NCBI RefSeq assembly: GCF_031759225.1
Contig: NZ_CP134494.1
Location: 1,610,501-1,674,500 of the forward strand
Source: Mesobacillus jeotgali
Lineage (GTDB): Bacteria; Bacillota; Bacilli; Bacillales; Cytobacillaceae
Direction: 5' to 3'
Length of the DNA stretch: 64,000 nucleotides
Shown here: positions 34,143 to 43,429 of the stretch, piece by piece
Layout of the letters: every line of letters begins with the position of its first letter
How positions within the stretch are numbered: the stretch's first letter is position 1
Translations under genes and position numbers: made by a program
The notes under the pieces: model-generated
Told to the model about the DNA's origin: nothing
Databases searched by the model: none
What the model saw: only the letters and a program-made list of their open reading frames with translations

Positions 34143-35813
34143 GTGTCTATTAATGTTCTAGACGGAAAACGTTTTGCGGAGATGGTGATTCAGGGTGCCA
34201 ACCATTTGGCGGCGAATGCCAAGTATGTCGACGCGCTTAACGTCTTCCCTGTTCCTGATGGTGATACGGGAACGAATATGAATTTATCCATGACTTCCGG
34301 TGCTAAGGAAGTAAAGAACAATGTACAGGAACATATCGGAAAGGTTGGTTCTGCGCTTGCCAAGGGCTTGCTTATGGGAGCGAGAGGTAACTCTGGGGTT
34401 ATCCTTTCCCAATTATTCCGTGGTTTTGCAAAAGCGATCGAAAACAAGCCGACTGTGAACTCTGTAGAGTTTGCCGCTGCGTTGAACGCAGGTGTCGAAA
34501 CAGCTTATAAAGCTGTCATGAAACCTGTGGAAGGCACGATTTTAACAGTTGCAAAGGATGCTGCAAGGCATGCTGTCGCTGTTGCAAAGAACCATGAAAG
34601 CCTTATTGGCTTGATGGAGGAAGTGCTGAAAGAAGCGAAGGCATCATTAAACCGCACACCAGACCTGCTGCCTGTCCTGAAGGAAGTAGGAGTAGTGGAC
34701 AGTGGCGGTCAGGGTCTTGTATTCGTTTATGAAGGCTTCCTTGCAGAATTGAAGGGCGAAAAGCTTCCTGATTCCCCATCTGCAATGCCGAACATGAATG
34801 AGCTTGTCAGCGCTGAGCATCATAAGAGCGTCCAGAGCCACATGAATACAGAGGATATCGAATTCGGCTATTGTACTGAATTCATGGTCAGGCTTGAAGG
34901 GAAAGAAGCATTCTCGGAGGAAAATTTCCGCCAAGACTTGAGTAAATACGGAGATTCACTTCTGGTAATTTCCGATGAAGAAGTTGTAAAAGTACATATC
35001 CACTCAGAACAGCCTGGCGAGGTTCTGACTTATGGACAAAAATATGGAAACCTCATTAATATGAAAATTGAGAACATGCGCCAGCAGCACACTGATATTG
35101 TCGGTGAACCATCTACTCCGCTTCGTACACAGGCCAATGAGCCGAAAAAGGAAAAGCGTGAGTATGGAATCGTCGCTGTCTCAATGGGTTCCGGTATTGC
35201 TGAGTTGTTCCGCAGCATCGGTGCGAACGCCGTGATCGAAGGCGGACAGACGATGAATCCAAGCACTGAGGATATCATTAAGGCAATCAAGGAAGTGAAT
35301 GCGCGCAAGGTCATCATCCTTCCAAACAATAAAAACATCATCATGGCCGCTGAGCAGGCTGCAGAGGTAGCGGAGGAAGAAGTGGTAGTCATTCCTTCTA
35401 AAACGGTGCCTCAGGGAATGACAGCATTGCTTTCATTTAACCCATCGGCTGAACCTGGTGATAATAAAGAAGCAATGACAGAAGCTATGCAGCATGTGAA
35501 AACAGGCCAGCTGACATATGCAGTCCGCGACACAAGTATTGACGGACTTGAAATCTCAACAGGAGATTTCATGGGTATTTCAGATGGAAAGATCGTCTTG
35601 AAGGACCAGGATAAAGTCAAGGCAGCAAAGGATCTATTGGATCAGATGCTTGACGAGGATTCAGAAATCCTGACAATCCTCAAAGGTGAAGATGCCTCTG
35701 ATGAAGATGTCGATTCCATTGTCGAGTTTGTTGAAAACAATTATGGCGATGTAGAAGTTGAAGTCCATAATGGAGAACAGCCATTATACGCCTTCATCTT
35801 CGCGATCGAATAA
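34143..35813 (+). CDS. yloV: FakA-like fatty acid kinase (DAK1/DegV-fold protein)
   Basis: Homologue of FakA, the kinase that with FakB proteins phosphorylates exogenous fatty acids to acyl-phosphates for PlsX/PlsY. The N-terminal DhaL-type ATP-binding domain shows VFPVPDGDTGTNMNLSM and GARGNSGVILSQLFRGF. The C-terminal half, including KKEKREYGIVAVSMGSGI, is the characteristic regulatory domain. Length is 556 residues. The start codon is GTG (34143) after gaggaaag. Proximity to fapR-plsX downstream fits a lipid role. Confidence 0.9.
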   Translation: MSINVLDGKRFAEMVIQGANHLAANAKYVDALNVFPVPDGDTGTNMNLSMTSGAKEVKNNVQEHIGKVGSALAKGLLMGARGNSGVILSQLFRGFAKAIENKPTVNSVEFAAALNAGVETAYKAVMKPVEGTILTVAKDAARHAVAVAKNHESLIGLMEEVLKEAKASLNRTPDLLPVLKEVGVVDSGGQGLVFVYEGFLAELKGEKLPDSPSAMPNMNELVSAEHHKSVQSHMNTEDIEFGYCTEFMVRLEGKEAFSEENFRQDLSKYGDSLLVISDEEVVKVHIHSEQPGEVLTYGQKYGNLINMKIENMRQQHTDIVGEPSTPLRTQANEPKKEKREYGIVAVSMGSGIAELFRSIGANAVIEGGQTMNPSTEDIIKAIKEVNARKVIILPNNKNIIMAAEQAAEVAEEEVVVIPSKTVPQGMTALLSFNPSAEPGDNKEAMTEAMQHVKTGQLTYAVRDTSIDGLEISTGDFMGISDGKIVLKDQDKVKAAKDLLDQMLDEDSEILTILKGEDASDEDVDSIVEFVENNYGDVEVEVHNGEQPLYAFIFAIE

Positions 35814-35870
35814 TGAATCCAGAGCAGGGAATTCTCCGGCTGGACAAGTAAAATTGGAATATGGTACTAA

Positions 35871-35905
35871 GAAATAGAAGGGGACTCCCCTTCTATTTCG
35901 TTTTG
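35871..35905 (+). terminator. Intrinsic terminator after yloV
   Basis: The perfect 13-bp stem gaaatagaagggg / ccccttctatttc has a 3-nt loop and the tail gttttgttt. Confidence 0.88.
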
Positions 35906-35968
35906 TTTATAAAGGGTATTACTATTTGAGTCCGCTATGTTATGTTGATGATAAACGTAATCATGGCT

Positions 35969-36118
35969 GCATTGCCCGATAAAGATCTGAACAGGCAAAA
36001 ATGGTAAAAGCAGAGGTTCTGCATTGCCCGAAAACGGCTGCTCAGGGAAAAACGGTAAAAGCAGAAGTTATACATTGCCCCAAAATGAGTTACACAGGCA
36101 AAAAGAGTCATAACGGAA
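35969..36118 (+). repeat. Three-copy imperfect tandem repeat, 51-52 bp unit
   Basis: Copies begin at 35969 (gcattgcccgataaag), 36021 (gcattgcccgaaaacg) and 36072 (acattgccccaaaatg). They share cattgccc, a central cagg(c/g)aaaaa block and ggtaaaagcagaggtt or agtt ends; the third is more degenerate. The rest of the 35814-36206 interval holds only the yloV terminator and a purine-rich stretch before recG. No gene was seen. B. subtilis has sdaAB-sdaAA in this interval. Confidence 0.85.
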
Positions 36119-36206
36119 ATCCAGAAACAGCGTGAGGAGGGGGAGCGGCAACACCGATTGGCCGGGAGCTGGAGGCCAGATATTTTCGGTATACCGCTTG
36201 ATAATC

Positions 36207-38255
36207 GTGAATGAACAATTAAAACAACCAGTAACAGCAGTTAAAGGAATCGGCAATGAAATGGCGGATACCCTGGCAGACATGCACATCAGGACTGTCG
36301 GTGACTTGCTTGAATACTTCCCATACCGTTATGAAGATTATCGACTTAAGGATCTTGCAGAAGTCAAACATGACGAGAGAGTCACGGTAGAGGGAGTGGT
36401 TCACAGCGAACCCTCCGTTGTATATTATGGCCGTAAAAAGAACCGTCTGACAGTGAGGCTGTTAGTTGGCCGGTATCTAATCATTGCTACATTCTTTAAC
36501 CAGCCTTATCTAAAACAAAAAATAAATGTCGGTGAAACGATTTCTGTTACCGGGAAGTGGGATCAGCACAGGCAGACGATCACTGCAACTCAAATGTCAG
36601 TAGGCGGGCATGGAAAGAGCCAGGATTTTGAACCTGTTTACGCTGTAAAAGGGAAAATGACCGTGAAAACGATCAGGAGGCTGATCAAGCAGGCGTTTTC
36701 CCAATTTGGACACGAAATTGAAGAAATCTTGCCGGCTGAGCTTCTTCAGAAATATAAGCTGCTGAACCGAAGGGATGCTCTTAGAATCATGCATTTCCCG
36801 TCAGATTCCGAAGAGATGAAGCAGGCAAGAAGAAGATTTGTTTATGAGGAGTTTCTTTTATTCCAGCTTAAGATGCAGTCCTTGAGAAAGCTTGAGCGGG
36901 AACAGAGTCCAGGAATTGCGATTTCATATGAATTGGACAAGCTAAAAGCATTCATTTCAGGACTGCCTTTTCCACTAACAGGGGCGCAGAAACGGGTGGT
37001 AAATGAAATTCTTGGGGACATGAAGTCACCTTACCGCATGAATCGCCTTCTTCAAGGAGACGTAGGCTCAGGTAAAACAGTAGTTGCGGCGATTGCCCTT
37101 TATGCCGCTAAGAGTGCCGGTTACCAAGGGGCATTAATGGTTCCGACCGAAATTCTGGCCGAACAGCACTCGCAATCATTGGCGCAAATGCTTGAGCCTT
37201 TCGGGATTTCAGTTGCTCTTCTGACAAGTTCAGTTAAAGGCAAGCGTAGAAGAGAGATGCTTGAAGAGCTAAAACTCGGTGAAATTGACGTTCTGATTGG
37301 GACACATGCATTGATCCAGGATGAAGTGGATTTTCATAACCTGGGACTGGTGATCACGGATGAACAGCATCGTTTTGGCGTTGAACAAAGACGAGTGCTT
37401 AGGGAAAAAGGGGAAAACCCTGATGTCCTGTTCATGACTGCGACTCCAATTCCACGGACTCTTGCCATTACCGTATTTGGTGAAATGGATGTCTCTGTCA
37501 TTGATGAAATGCCAGCAGGACGTAAAACGATCGAAACGTATTGGGCCAAACATGAAATGCTTGAGCGAGTGCTTGCCTTCATGGAAAAAGAACTGGCGAA
37601 AGGAAGGCAGGCCTATGTGATTTGTCCTCTTATCGAGGAGTCTGATAAGCTGGATGTCCAGAACGCAATTGATGTGCACAGCACATTGAGCTTCTTTTTT
37701 AAGGACCGTTACAAAGTCGGTCTGATGCATGGACGCCTTCATTCGGATGAGAAAGACCAAGTGATGAAATCATTCAGTGAAAATGAGGTCCAGGTCCTCG
37801 TTTCGACTACAGTTGTCGAGGTTGGAGTCAATGTCCCGAATGCGACGGTCATGCTGATATATGATGCTGAGCGATTTGGTCTGGCACAGCTTCACCAATT
37901 AAGAGGCAGGGTTGGCCGTGGCAGTGACCAATCCTACTGTATTCTCCTTGCAGATCCTAAAAGTGAAGTCGGGAAAGAGCGTATGAAAATAATGTCTGAA
38001 ACGAATGATGGATTTGTTCTTAGTGAGAAGGATTTAGAACTTCGGGGGCCAGGCGACTTCTTTGGGAAAAAACAAAGCGGCCTGCCTGAATTCAAGGTAG
38101 CGGATATGGTCCATGATTACCGTGCGTTAGAAACAGCAAGGAATGATGCTGCTCTCCTTGTTCAATCAGAAGCTTTCTGGCATGGCGGAAAATATAGATT
38201 ATTGCGGGAGTATTTAGAGGAAACAGGTGCTCTTGCCAATGAGAAACTGGATTGA
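36207..38255 (+). CDS. recG: RecG, ATP-dependent branch-migration helicase
   Basis: Fork-regressing helicase for recombination and repair. The N-terminal wedge (OB) domain precedes Walker A GDVGSGKTVVAAIA, the DEQH box in VITDEQHRFGVEQRR, ATPIPRTLA, and RGRVGRGSDQSYC. GTG at 36207 gives 682 residues, the B. subtilis length, and aligns with its N-terminus ahead of VKGIG. The frame is open back to GTG 36132 and has TTG at 36198. No start has an ideally spaced Shine-Dalgarno sequence; ggagg at 36171 is too far. Confidence 0.93.
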   Translation: MNEQLKQPVTAVKGIGNEMADTLADMHIRTVGDLLEYFPYRYEDYRLKDLAEVKHDERVTVEGVVHSEPSVVYYGRKKNRLTVRLLVGRYLIIATFFNQPYLKQKINVGETISVTGKWDQHRQTITATQMSVGGHGKSQDFEPVYAVKGKMTVKTIRRLIKQAFSQFGHEIEEILPAELLQKYKLLNRRDALRIMHFPSDSEEMKQARRRFVYEEFLLFQLKMQSLRKLEREQSPGIAISYELDKLKAFISGLPFPLTGAQKRVVNEILGDMKSPYRMNRLLQGDVGSGKTVVAAIALYAAKSAGYQGALMVPTEILAEQHSQSLAQMLEPFGISVALLTSSVKGKRRREMLEELKLGEIDVLIGTHALIQDEVDFHNLGLVITDEQHRFGVEQRRVLREKGENPDVLFMTATPIPRTLAITVFGEMDVSVIDEMPAGRKTIETYWAKHEMLERVLAFMEKELAKGRQAYVICPLIEESDKLDVQNAIDVHSTLSFFFKDRYKVGLMHGRLHSDEKDQVMKSFSENEVQVLVSTTVVEVGVNVPNATVMLIYDAERFGLAQLHQLRGRVGRGSDQSYCILLADPKSEVGKERMKIMSETNDGFVLSEKDLELRGPGDFFGKKQSGLPEFKVADMVHDYRALETARNDAALLVQSEAFWHGGKYRLLREYLEETGALANEKLD

Positions 38256-38300
38256 CCCTTAATGAATCTATTGACTATTGAAAGATTCATAGAATGGACG

Positions 38301-38330
38301 AAAGCAGATTCAGTTATGAGTCTGCTTTTG
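38301..38330 (+). terminator. Intrinsic terminator after recG
   Basis: The 12-bp stem aaagcagattca / tgagtctgcttt has a 4-nt loop and a short T tail. Confidence 0.85.
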
Positions 38331-38414
38331 TTATGCGCAGAACGCGGAACCTTCGGGCACATATCGACGCAATATACGGCAGGACCAGTGGGCCTTCGCT
38401 TTTCTATTTTCTTC

Positions 38415-38443
38415 TTGCAATCTTTTTTTATTATATATATACT
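38415..38443 (+). promoter_or_regulatory. SigA promoter of the fapR operon
   Basis: TTGCAA (38415-38420), a 17-nt spacer and TATACT (38438-38443), with an AT-rich spacer. The FapR operator follows directly. Confidence 0.75.
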
Positions 38444-38447
38444 ACTA

Positions 38448-38464
38448 TTAGTACCTAGTCTTAA
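38448..38464 (+). promoter_or_regulatory. FapR operator
   Basis: ttagtacctagtcttaa is close to the FapR 17-bp inverted repeat (TTAGTACCT...TAA type). It lies 4 nt after the -10, so bound FapR would block initiation. Malonyl-CoA releases FapR in bacilli. Confidence 0.8.
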
Positions 38465-38485
38465 TAGCTCGGGCGGTGTTTAGTA

Positions 38486-39055
38486 ATGAAACGCAACAAA
38501 AGAGAACGTCAGTCCATGTTGACTGAGACGATAAAAGAAAATCCCTTCATAACAGATGAGGAATTGGCGGAAAAGTTTTCTGTCAGTATCCAGACAATAA
38601 GGCTGGACAGATTGGAATTATCAATTCCTGAATTAAGGGAAAGAATTAAAAACGTGGCGGAAAAACGTTTTGAAGATGAAGTCCGTTCACTGCCGCTGGA
38701 AGAAGTAATTGGAGAAATTATTGATATCGAACTTGACCAGAGTGCAATATCAATTTTGGATATAAAAAAAGAACATGTGTTCAAACGGAATAAAATCGCC
38801 AGGGGGCATCATTTATTTGCCCAGGCTAATTCACTGGCAGTTGCAGTTATAAATGATGAGCTTGCATTAACAGCAAAAGCGAATATCCAATTCACAAGGT
38901 CGGTAAAAGAAGGTGAAAGGGTAATTGCCAAAGCAAGAGTGAAAAAGATCGATAGTGAAAACGGACGGACACATGTAGAAGTGGTAAGTTTTGTGAATAG
39001 TGAAAGTGTTTTTAAAGGCGATTTTGAAATGTATCGTTCAAAAAATGATAAATAA
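38486..39055 (+). CDS. fapR: FapR, malonyl-CoA-responsive repressor of lipid synthesis
   Basis: Represses fatty acid and phospholipid genes until malonyl-CoA binds. An N-terminal helix-turn-helix ([23 protein letters not shown], about residues 22-45) is joined to a C-terminal hot-dog effector domain. The 189 residues match. It leads the operon fapR-plsX-fabD-fabG and has its own operator in the promoter, so autoregulation is expected. The ATG follows gggcggtg. Confidence 0.96.
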   Translation: MKRNKRERQSMLTETIKENPFITDEELAEKFSVSIQTIRLDRLELSIPELRERIKNVAEKRFEDEVRSLPLEEVIGEIIDIELDQSAISILDIKKEHVFKRNKIARGHHLFAQANSLAVAVINDELALTAKANIQFTRSVKEGERVIAKARVKKIDSENGRTHVEVVSFVNSESVFKGDFEMYRSKNDK

Positions 39056-39068
39056 GGGATGAATAGCG

Positions 39069-40052
39069 ATGAGGCTAGCAGTAGATGCGATGGGCGGAGA
39101 CAATGCACCAAGAGAAATCGTCCTCGGAGCAATGAAAGCAATCGAAAAATATAATGACATACATATCGTGCTTGTAGGCGACGAAAAGAAAATCAGGGAG
39201 CACCTTACAACTGATGAGAGAATAGAAATTCTTCATACTGAAGAAGTGATCCTTGGTACCGATGAGCCAGTGAGGGCAGTGCGCCGTAAGAAAACAGCTT
39301 CCATGGTCCTGGCAGCTCAGCAAGTTGCTGACGGCAATGCGGATGCCTGTATTTCTGCCGGAAATACAGGAGCTTTGATGGCTGCTGGGTTGTTTGTAGT
39401 TGGTAGAATTGAAGGGATTGAACGGCCGGCTCTTGCGCCTACTCTGCCTACAATTGGAGGAGAAGGCTTCCTGCTTCTGGACGTCGGAGCCAATGCTGAT
39501 GCAAAGCCTGAACACCTTGTCCAATATGCAATCATGGGGTCGATATACAGCGAGAAGGCAAGAGGGATTGCAAATCCGCGTGTTGGCTTGCTGAATATTG
39601 GCACAGAGGAGAAGAAGGGCAACGAGCTTGTCAGGAATACATTTGAGTTATTGAAGGATGCAGATATTAATTTCATCGGCAATGTTGAATCCAGGGACTT
39701 GCTCGAGGGAGCTGCGGATGTTGTCGTCGCAGACGGTTTTACCGGGAATATGGTCCTTAAAACCATTGAAGGTACCGCAATGTCGGTGTTTAAAATGCTT
39801 AAATCTGCTTTGACTTCAAGCTTTAAAAGCAAGATGGCAGCTGCTGTCCTGAAGCCGGATTTGACAGTGCTGAAGAATAAGATGGATTACACGGAATATG
39901 GCGGTGCTGGACTTTTTGGCCTAAAGGCGCCGGTAATCAAAGCACATGGATCGTCTGACGCGAATGCAGTTTTTAATTCGATTCGCCAGGCGAGGGAAAT
40001 GGTTGAGAAGGATGTATCGGGAACAATCAAATCAGCCATCGAAAAAAGGTAA
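39069..40052 (+). CDS. plsX: PlsX, phosphate acyltransferase
   Basis: Converts acyl-ACP to acyl-phosphate for glycerol-3-phosphate acylation by Pls[19 protein letters not shown] opens the protein, and [10 protein letters not shown] and [12 protein letters not shown] are family motifs. The 327 residues are usual. It is a peripheral membrane enzyme in bacilli. It follows fapR by 13 nt. Confidence 0.96.
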   Translation: MRLAVDAMGGDNAPREIVLGAMKAIEKYNDIHIVLVGDEKKIREHLTTDERIEILHTEEVILGTDEPVRAVRRKKTASMVLAAQQVADGNADACISAGNTGALMAAGLFVVGRIEGIERPALAPTLPTIGGEGFLLLDVGANADAKPEHLVQYAIMGSIYSEKARGIANPRVGLLNIGTEEKKGNELVRNTFELLKDADINFIGNVESRDLLEGAADVVVADGFTGNMVLKTIEGTAMSVFKMLKSALTSSFKSKMAAAVLKPDLTVLKNKMDYTEYGGAGLFGLKAPVIKAHGSSDANAVFNSIRQAREMVEKDVSGTIKSAIEKR

Positions 40053-40094
40053 TGTATTGGCAATTTAAAATAACGAGTTAAAGGGGAATCTTTC

Positions 40095-41042
40095 ATGGGG
40101 AAAATCGCGTTTTTGTTTCCTGGACAGGGATCGCAGACAGTAGGGATGGGAAAGGCCCTTGCGGATGCAGAACAATCAGTCTCAGAAACTTTTAAAAAAG
40201 CGGATGAGGTCCTGGGTGAAAGCTTAAGCAACCTGATTTTTGAAGGGCCGCAAGAAAAGCTTACGCTTACGACAAATGCTCAGCCTGCTCTTTTGACAAC
40301 TAGTATTGCGATCTTGAATTATTTCAGCCAGTTTGGGATCAAGCCGGACTATACAGCCGGCCATAGTCTAGGTGAATATTCTGCTTTGGTCGCATCAGAA
40401 GCTATTTCGTTTGAAGATGCTGTGTATGCAGTCCGTAAACGTGGTGAGTTCATGGAAGAAGCTGTGCCAAATGGAGAAGGAACAATGGCGGCTGTTCTCG
40501 GCATGGATCGCCATAAGCTCATGGATGTGACCGAGACGGTAACCTCTGGCGGGAATCCTGTTCAGTTAGCCAATTTGAATTGTCCTGGACAAATCGTGAT
40601 TTCTGGTTCAAAGCTTGGAGTGGAAGAAGCTTCAGTGAAGGCGAAGGAAGCTGGAGCTAAACGGGTTATACCTCTGGATGTCAGTGGTCCGTTCCACTCA
40701 TCACTTATGAAGCCGGCAGCTGAAAGATATGAAACTATACTGGAAAAAATCGCAATAAAAAATGCGGTTATTCCGGTGATTGGCAATGTGACGGCCGAAC
40801 CTATGACAGATGCCTCTGAATTCAAGAAAAGACTGGTAGAGCAGCTTTACTCTCCGGTACTATGGGAAGACTCAGTGGCTAAAATGCTGGAACTTGGTGT
40901 CGATACTTTTATAGAAATCGGACCTGGTAAGGTCCTGTCAGGGCTTGTTAAGAAGGTAGACCGCTCAGCAAAGACGTTTGCAATCTATGATGCAGAAACT
41001 TGTGCAGCAGCTGTTGCTGCCCTGAAGGAGGAGATGGAATGA
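40095..41042 (+). CDS. fabD: FabD, malonyl-CoA:ACP transacylase
   Basis: Loads malonate onto ACP for fatty acid elongation. N-terminal [14 protein letters not shown], the nucleophile S91 in [11 protein letters not shown] and the catalytic histidine in [10 protein letters not shown] are visible. The 315 residues match the family. The stop overlaps the fabG start (ATGA). Confidence 0.96.
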   Translation: MGKIAFLFPGQGSQTVGMGKALADAEQSVSETFKKADEVLGESLSNLIFEGPQEKLTLTTNAQPALLTTSIAILNYFSQFGIKPDYTAGHSLGEYSALVASEAISFEDAVYAVRKRGEFMEEAVPNGEGTMAAVLGMDRHKLMDVTETVTSGGNPVQLANLNCPGQIVISGSKLGVEEASVKAKEAGAKRVIPLDVSGPFHSSLMKPAAERYETILEKIAIKNAVIPVIGNVTAEPMTDASEFKKRLVEQLYSPVLWEDSVAKMLELGVDTFIEIGPGKVLSGLVKKVDRSAKTFAIYDAETCAAAVAALKEEME

Positions 41043-41782
41043 GACTGGAAGGTAAAGTGGCGCTGGTAACTGGTGCCTCACGTGGAATTGGACGCGAAAT
41101 TGCTTTTGAACTTGCCAGGGAAGGCGCATCTGTTGCTGTCAATTATGCAGGAAGTGAAGCAAAGGCGCTTGAAGTGGTTGATGAAATTAAGGCGATGGGA
41201 CGAGATGCATTTGCGATCCAGGCAGATGTTTCCAATTCTGAATCAGTAAATGGTATGGCAAAAGAAACAATCGAGCGTTTCGGCAAGATTGATATTCTTG
41301 TTAACAATGCGGGTATAACTAAAGACAATCTGTTGATGAGGATGAAAGAGTCTGAATGGGATGATGTCATCAACATTAACTTAAAAGGTGTCTTTCTGTG
41401 TACGAAAGCAGTCACAAGACAAATGATGAAACAGAGAAGCGGAAGAATCATCAATATCTCCTCTATCGTCGGTGTCAGCGGAAATCCTGGGCAAGCTAAC
41501 TATGTTGCTGCAAAATCAGGTGTGATCGGGCTAACAAAAACATCTGCGAAGGAACTTTCCTCCAGGGGCATCACCGTGAACGCAGTGGCTCCAGGCTTCA
41601 TCACGACAGATATGACGGATAAGCTAAACGAGGATGTTAAAACGGAAATGCTCAAGCAGATTCCGCTGGCACGTTTCGGTGAGCCAAAAGACATCGCAAG
41701 AACAGTCGTCTTCCTGGCATCAGAAGACAGTGCCTATATGACAGGCCAAACCCTCCACGTAGATGGCGGCATGGTGATGTAG
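41039..41782 (+). CDS. fabG: FabG, 3-oxoacyl-ACP reductase
   Basis: NADPH-dependent SDR that reduces beta-ketoacyl-[11 protein letters not shown] is at residues 11-18, followed by NNAGIT, the catalytic serine in NISSIVG and [19 protein letters not shown] is typical of FabG. The start at 41039 ([12 protein letters not shown]) overlaps the fabD stop and follows gaaggagg; an in-frame ATG at 41000 would add a tail encoded within fabD. Length is 247 residues. Confidence 0.96.
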   Translation: MRLEGKVALVTGASRGIGREIAFELAREGASVAVNYAGSEAKALEVVDEIKAMGRDAFAIQADVSNSESVNGMAKETIERFGKIDILVNNAGITKDNLLMRMKESEWDDVININLKGVFLCTKAVTRQMMKQRSGRIINISSIVGVSGNPGQANYVAAKSGVIGLTKTSAKELSSRGITVNAVAPGFITTDMTDKLNEDVKTEMLKQIPLARFGEPKDIARTVVFLASEDSAYMTGQTLHVDGGMVM

Positions 41783-41846
41783 GACAGGATTTATTTTTCC
41801 TGTTATCCTGCACGATAGATGACAAGTTACTGTCCAATTTCAGGCT

Positions 41847-41856
41847 ATGATATAAT
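41847..41856 (+). promoter_or_regulatory. Candidate promoter for acpP
   Basis: atgatataat is an extended -10 (TGA then TATAAT, 41851-41856); a weak TTACTG lies 18 nt upstream. acpA has its own promoter in B. subtilis. Confidence 0.5.
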
Positions 41857-41956
41857 CACCATCCTAGTTGTACAGGGTTTAATATTAAAAAGTTATTACA
41901 GCCATTTATTATTTAAATAAAATCAACTATAATGGCTTGAGGGGAGGTGAACAAGC

Positions 41957-42190
41957 ATGGCAGACGTTTTAGAACGCGTAACAAAAATTATTGTTGACCG
42001 TTTGGGAGTAGATGAATCTCAAGTAACTCTAGAAGCATCTTTTAAAGATGATCTTGGTGCTGATTCCCTTGATGTTGTTGAATTGGTTATGGAATTAGAA
42101 GACGAGTTCGACATGGAAATTTCTGATGATGATGCTGAAAAAATCGGTACAGTTGGTGACGCTGTTAACTACATAAATAGCCAAAAGTAA
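41957..42190 (+). CDS. acpP: Acyl carrier protein
   Basis: Carries growing acyl chains on a phosphopantetheine arm. S37 in the [18 protein letters not shown] motif is the attachment site. The acidic 77-residue product is typical (AcpA in B. subtilis). A strong site gggaggtgaac precedes the ATG. It lies after fabG with its own promoter-like sequence and terminator, fitting its need for high expression. Confidence 0.97.
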   Translation: MADVLERVTKIIVDRLGVDESQVTLEASFKDDLGADSLDVVELVMELEDEFDMEISDDDAEKIGTVGDAVNYINSQK

Positions 42191-42209
42191 TTGTTCGATT
42201 TACAAAGAA

Positions 42210-42239
42210 GCTCCGTTTTTATAAACGGGGCTTTCTTCT
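42210..42239 (+). terminator. Intrinsic terminator after acpP
   Basis: The 9-bp stem gctccgttt / aaacggggc has a ttat loop and the tail tttcttct. Confidence 0.8.
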
Positions 42240-42455
42240 GTAAAAAAGTCCTAAAATCTAGGGTGTGGATGTAATTTGAACTGTAATTCAGCAATCTTTA
42301 ATAGTAATCTGCTGGAATACACCAAGTTTTTTTGCTTTATTGGCGTTATTTTTTGTAAACTGTTAGTAGTCTGTTTTGTTTTGCAAATGCACGATCAAAC
42401 AAATCTGCAAATCATTCAAGAACAGCTTTAAATTATGGGCAAGGTGGAATAAATC

Positions 42456-43223
42456 ATGCGCAACAATGGAAGAGAAAGAGAAAAAAAGAATATTCGCGCA
42501 AAGGAGCAGAAATTCAAAGAATTCCAGGACAAAATTGGTATTCATTTTGATAGTGAGAAGCTTTTAAAACAGGCATTTACACATTCATCCTATGTGAATG
42601 AGCATCGTAGAAAGCCTCATGAAGATAATGAGAGGCTGGAGTTTCTTGGTGACGCTGTTTTGGAACTGACTGTATCCCAATTCTTATATAAGAAATACCC
42701 GATGATGAGTGAGGGAGAGCTTACTAAGCTGCGCGCGGCTGTAGTTTGTGAACCATCACTTGTAGCCTTTGCCAATGAACTTTCCTTTGGTGAACTAGTT
42801 TTGCTTGGCAAGGGAGAAGAAATGACTGGCGGAAGAACCAGGCCGGCTCTTTTGGCAGATGTATTCGAAGCGTTCATCGGTGCCTTATACTTGGACAAAG
42901 GAATTGAAACAGTCACTACATTCCTAGAAGAAATTGTGTTTCCGAAAATCAATGCCGGTGCTTTTTCTCATGTGATGGATTTTAAGAGTCAGCTTCAGGA
43001 ACTTGTACAGAGGGATGGTGCAGGATCGCTTGAATATCGGATCATGAAAGAAATTGGTCCAGCGCACAGCCGGGAATTCGAATCCCGAGTCTACCTTAAT
43101 GGGCAAGAATTAGGGACAGGCACAGGTCGATCAAAAAAGGAAGCAGAGCAGCATGCTGCCCAGATGGCCCTTGAAAAATTGAAGTCCCATATGGAAGCGA
43201 ATATGGAAATGGGCGATAAATAG
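42456..43223 (+). CDS. rnc: Ribonuclease III
   Basis: Cuts double-stranded RNA in rRNA maturation and mRNA turnover. The signature [13 protein letters not shown] lies around residues 64-76, with the second acidic site in [18 protein letters not shown]-terminal dsRNA-binding domain ([10 protein letters not shown] to [16 protein letters not shown]) follows. The 255 residues match. The ATG is preceded by caaggtgga. In bacilli rnc-smc-ftsY form a unit; here a repeat separates rnc from smc. Confidence 0.95.
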   Translation: MRNNGREREKKNIRAKEQKFKEFQDKIGIHFDSEKLLKQAFTHSSYVNEHRRKPHEDNERLEFLGDAVLELTVSQFLYKKYPMMSEGELTKLRAAVVCEPSLVAFANELSFGELVLLGKGEEMTGGRTRPALLADVFEAFIGALYLDKGIETVTTFLEEIVFPKINAGAFSHVMDFKSQLQELVQRDGAGSLEYRIMKEIGPAHSREFESRVYLNGQELGTGTGRSKKEAEQHAAQMALEKLKSHMEANMEMGDK

Positions 43224-43263
43224 AACGGTTTTTACAAAAGAAGATGCATCTAAAACTCAAAAT

Positions 43264-43384
43264 TGTCTAGCTCCAGCGCCTAGCCCCTCGAGTCGCTTCG
43301 GTCCGCCCAATGAAGTCAAAGAACGACTTCACTGGTCGGCCATCCAGCGCTTGTCGGGGCTGGACAAGGCGCTTGCGCTTTTCG
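43264..43384 (+). repeat. Interspersed palindromic repeat, full-length copy
   Basis: About 121 bp starting tgtctagctccagcgcctag and ending gcgcttgcgctttt. Outer arms agcgcc/agcccc and ggggct/ggcgct are inverted, and an inner hairpin tgaagtc / gacttca sits at the centre. Related copies lie at 63312-63420 and 14986-15018. It carries no ORF and is probably a non-coding, REP/MITE-like element. Confidence 0.85.
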
Positions 43385-43429
43385 AATGTCAACTTAGAGA
43401 AATAGTTTAACTGGAAAGGGAGAGCCATA

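Noticed and set aside
35969..36118. CRISPR array
   Set aside because: Only three degenerate contiguous units without conserved repeat/spacer alternation, and no cas genes in the window.
38262..38483. 73-codon open frame between recG and fapR
   Set aside because: It runs through the recG terminator, the fapR promoter and the FapR operator; no ribosome binding site or recognisable protein.
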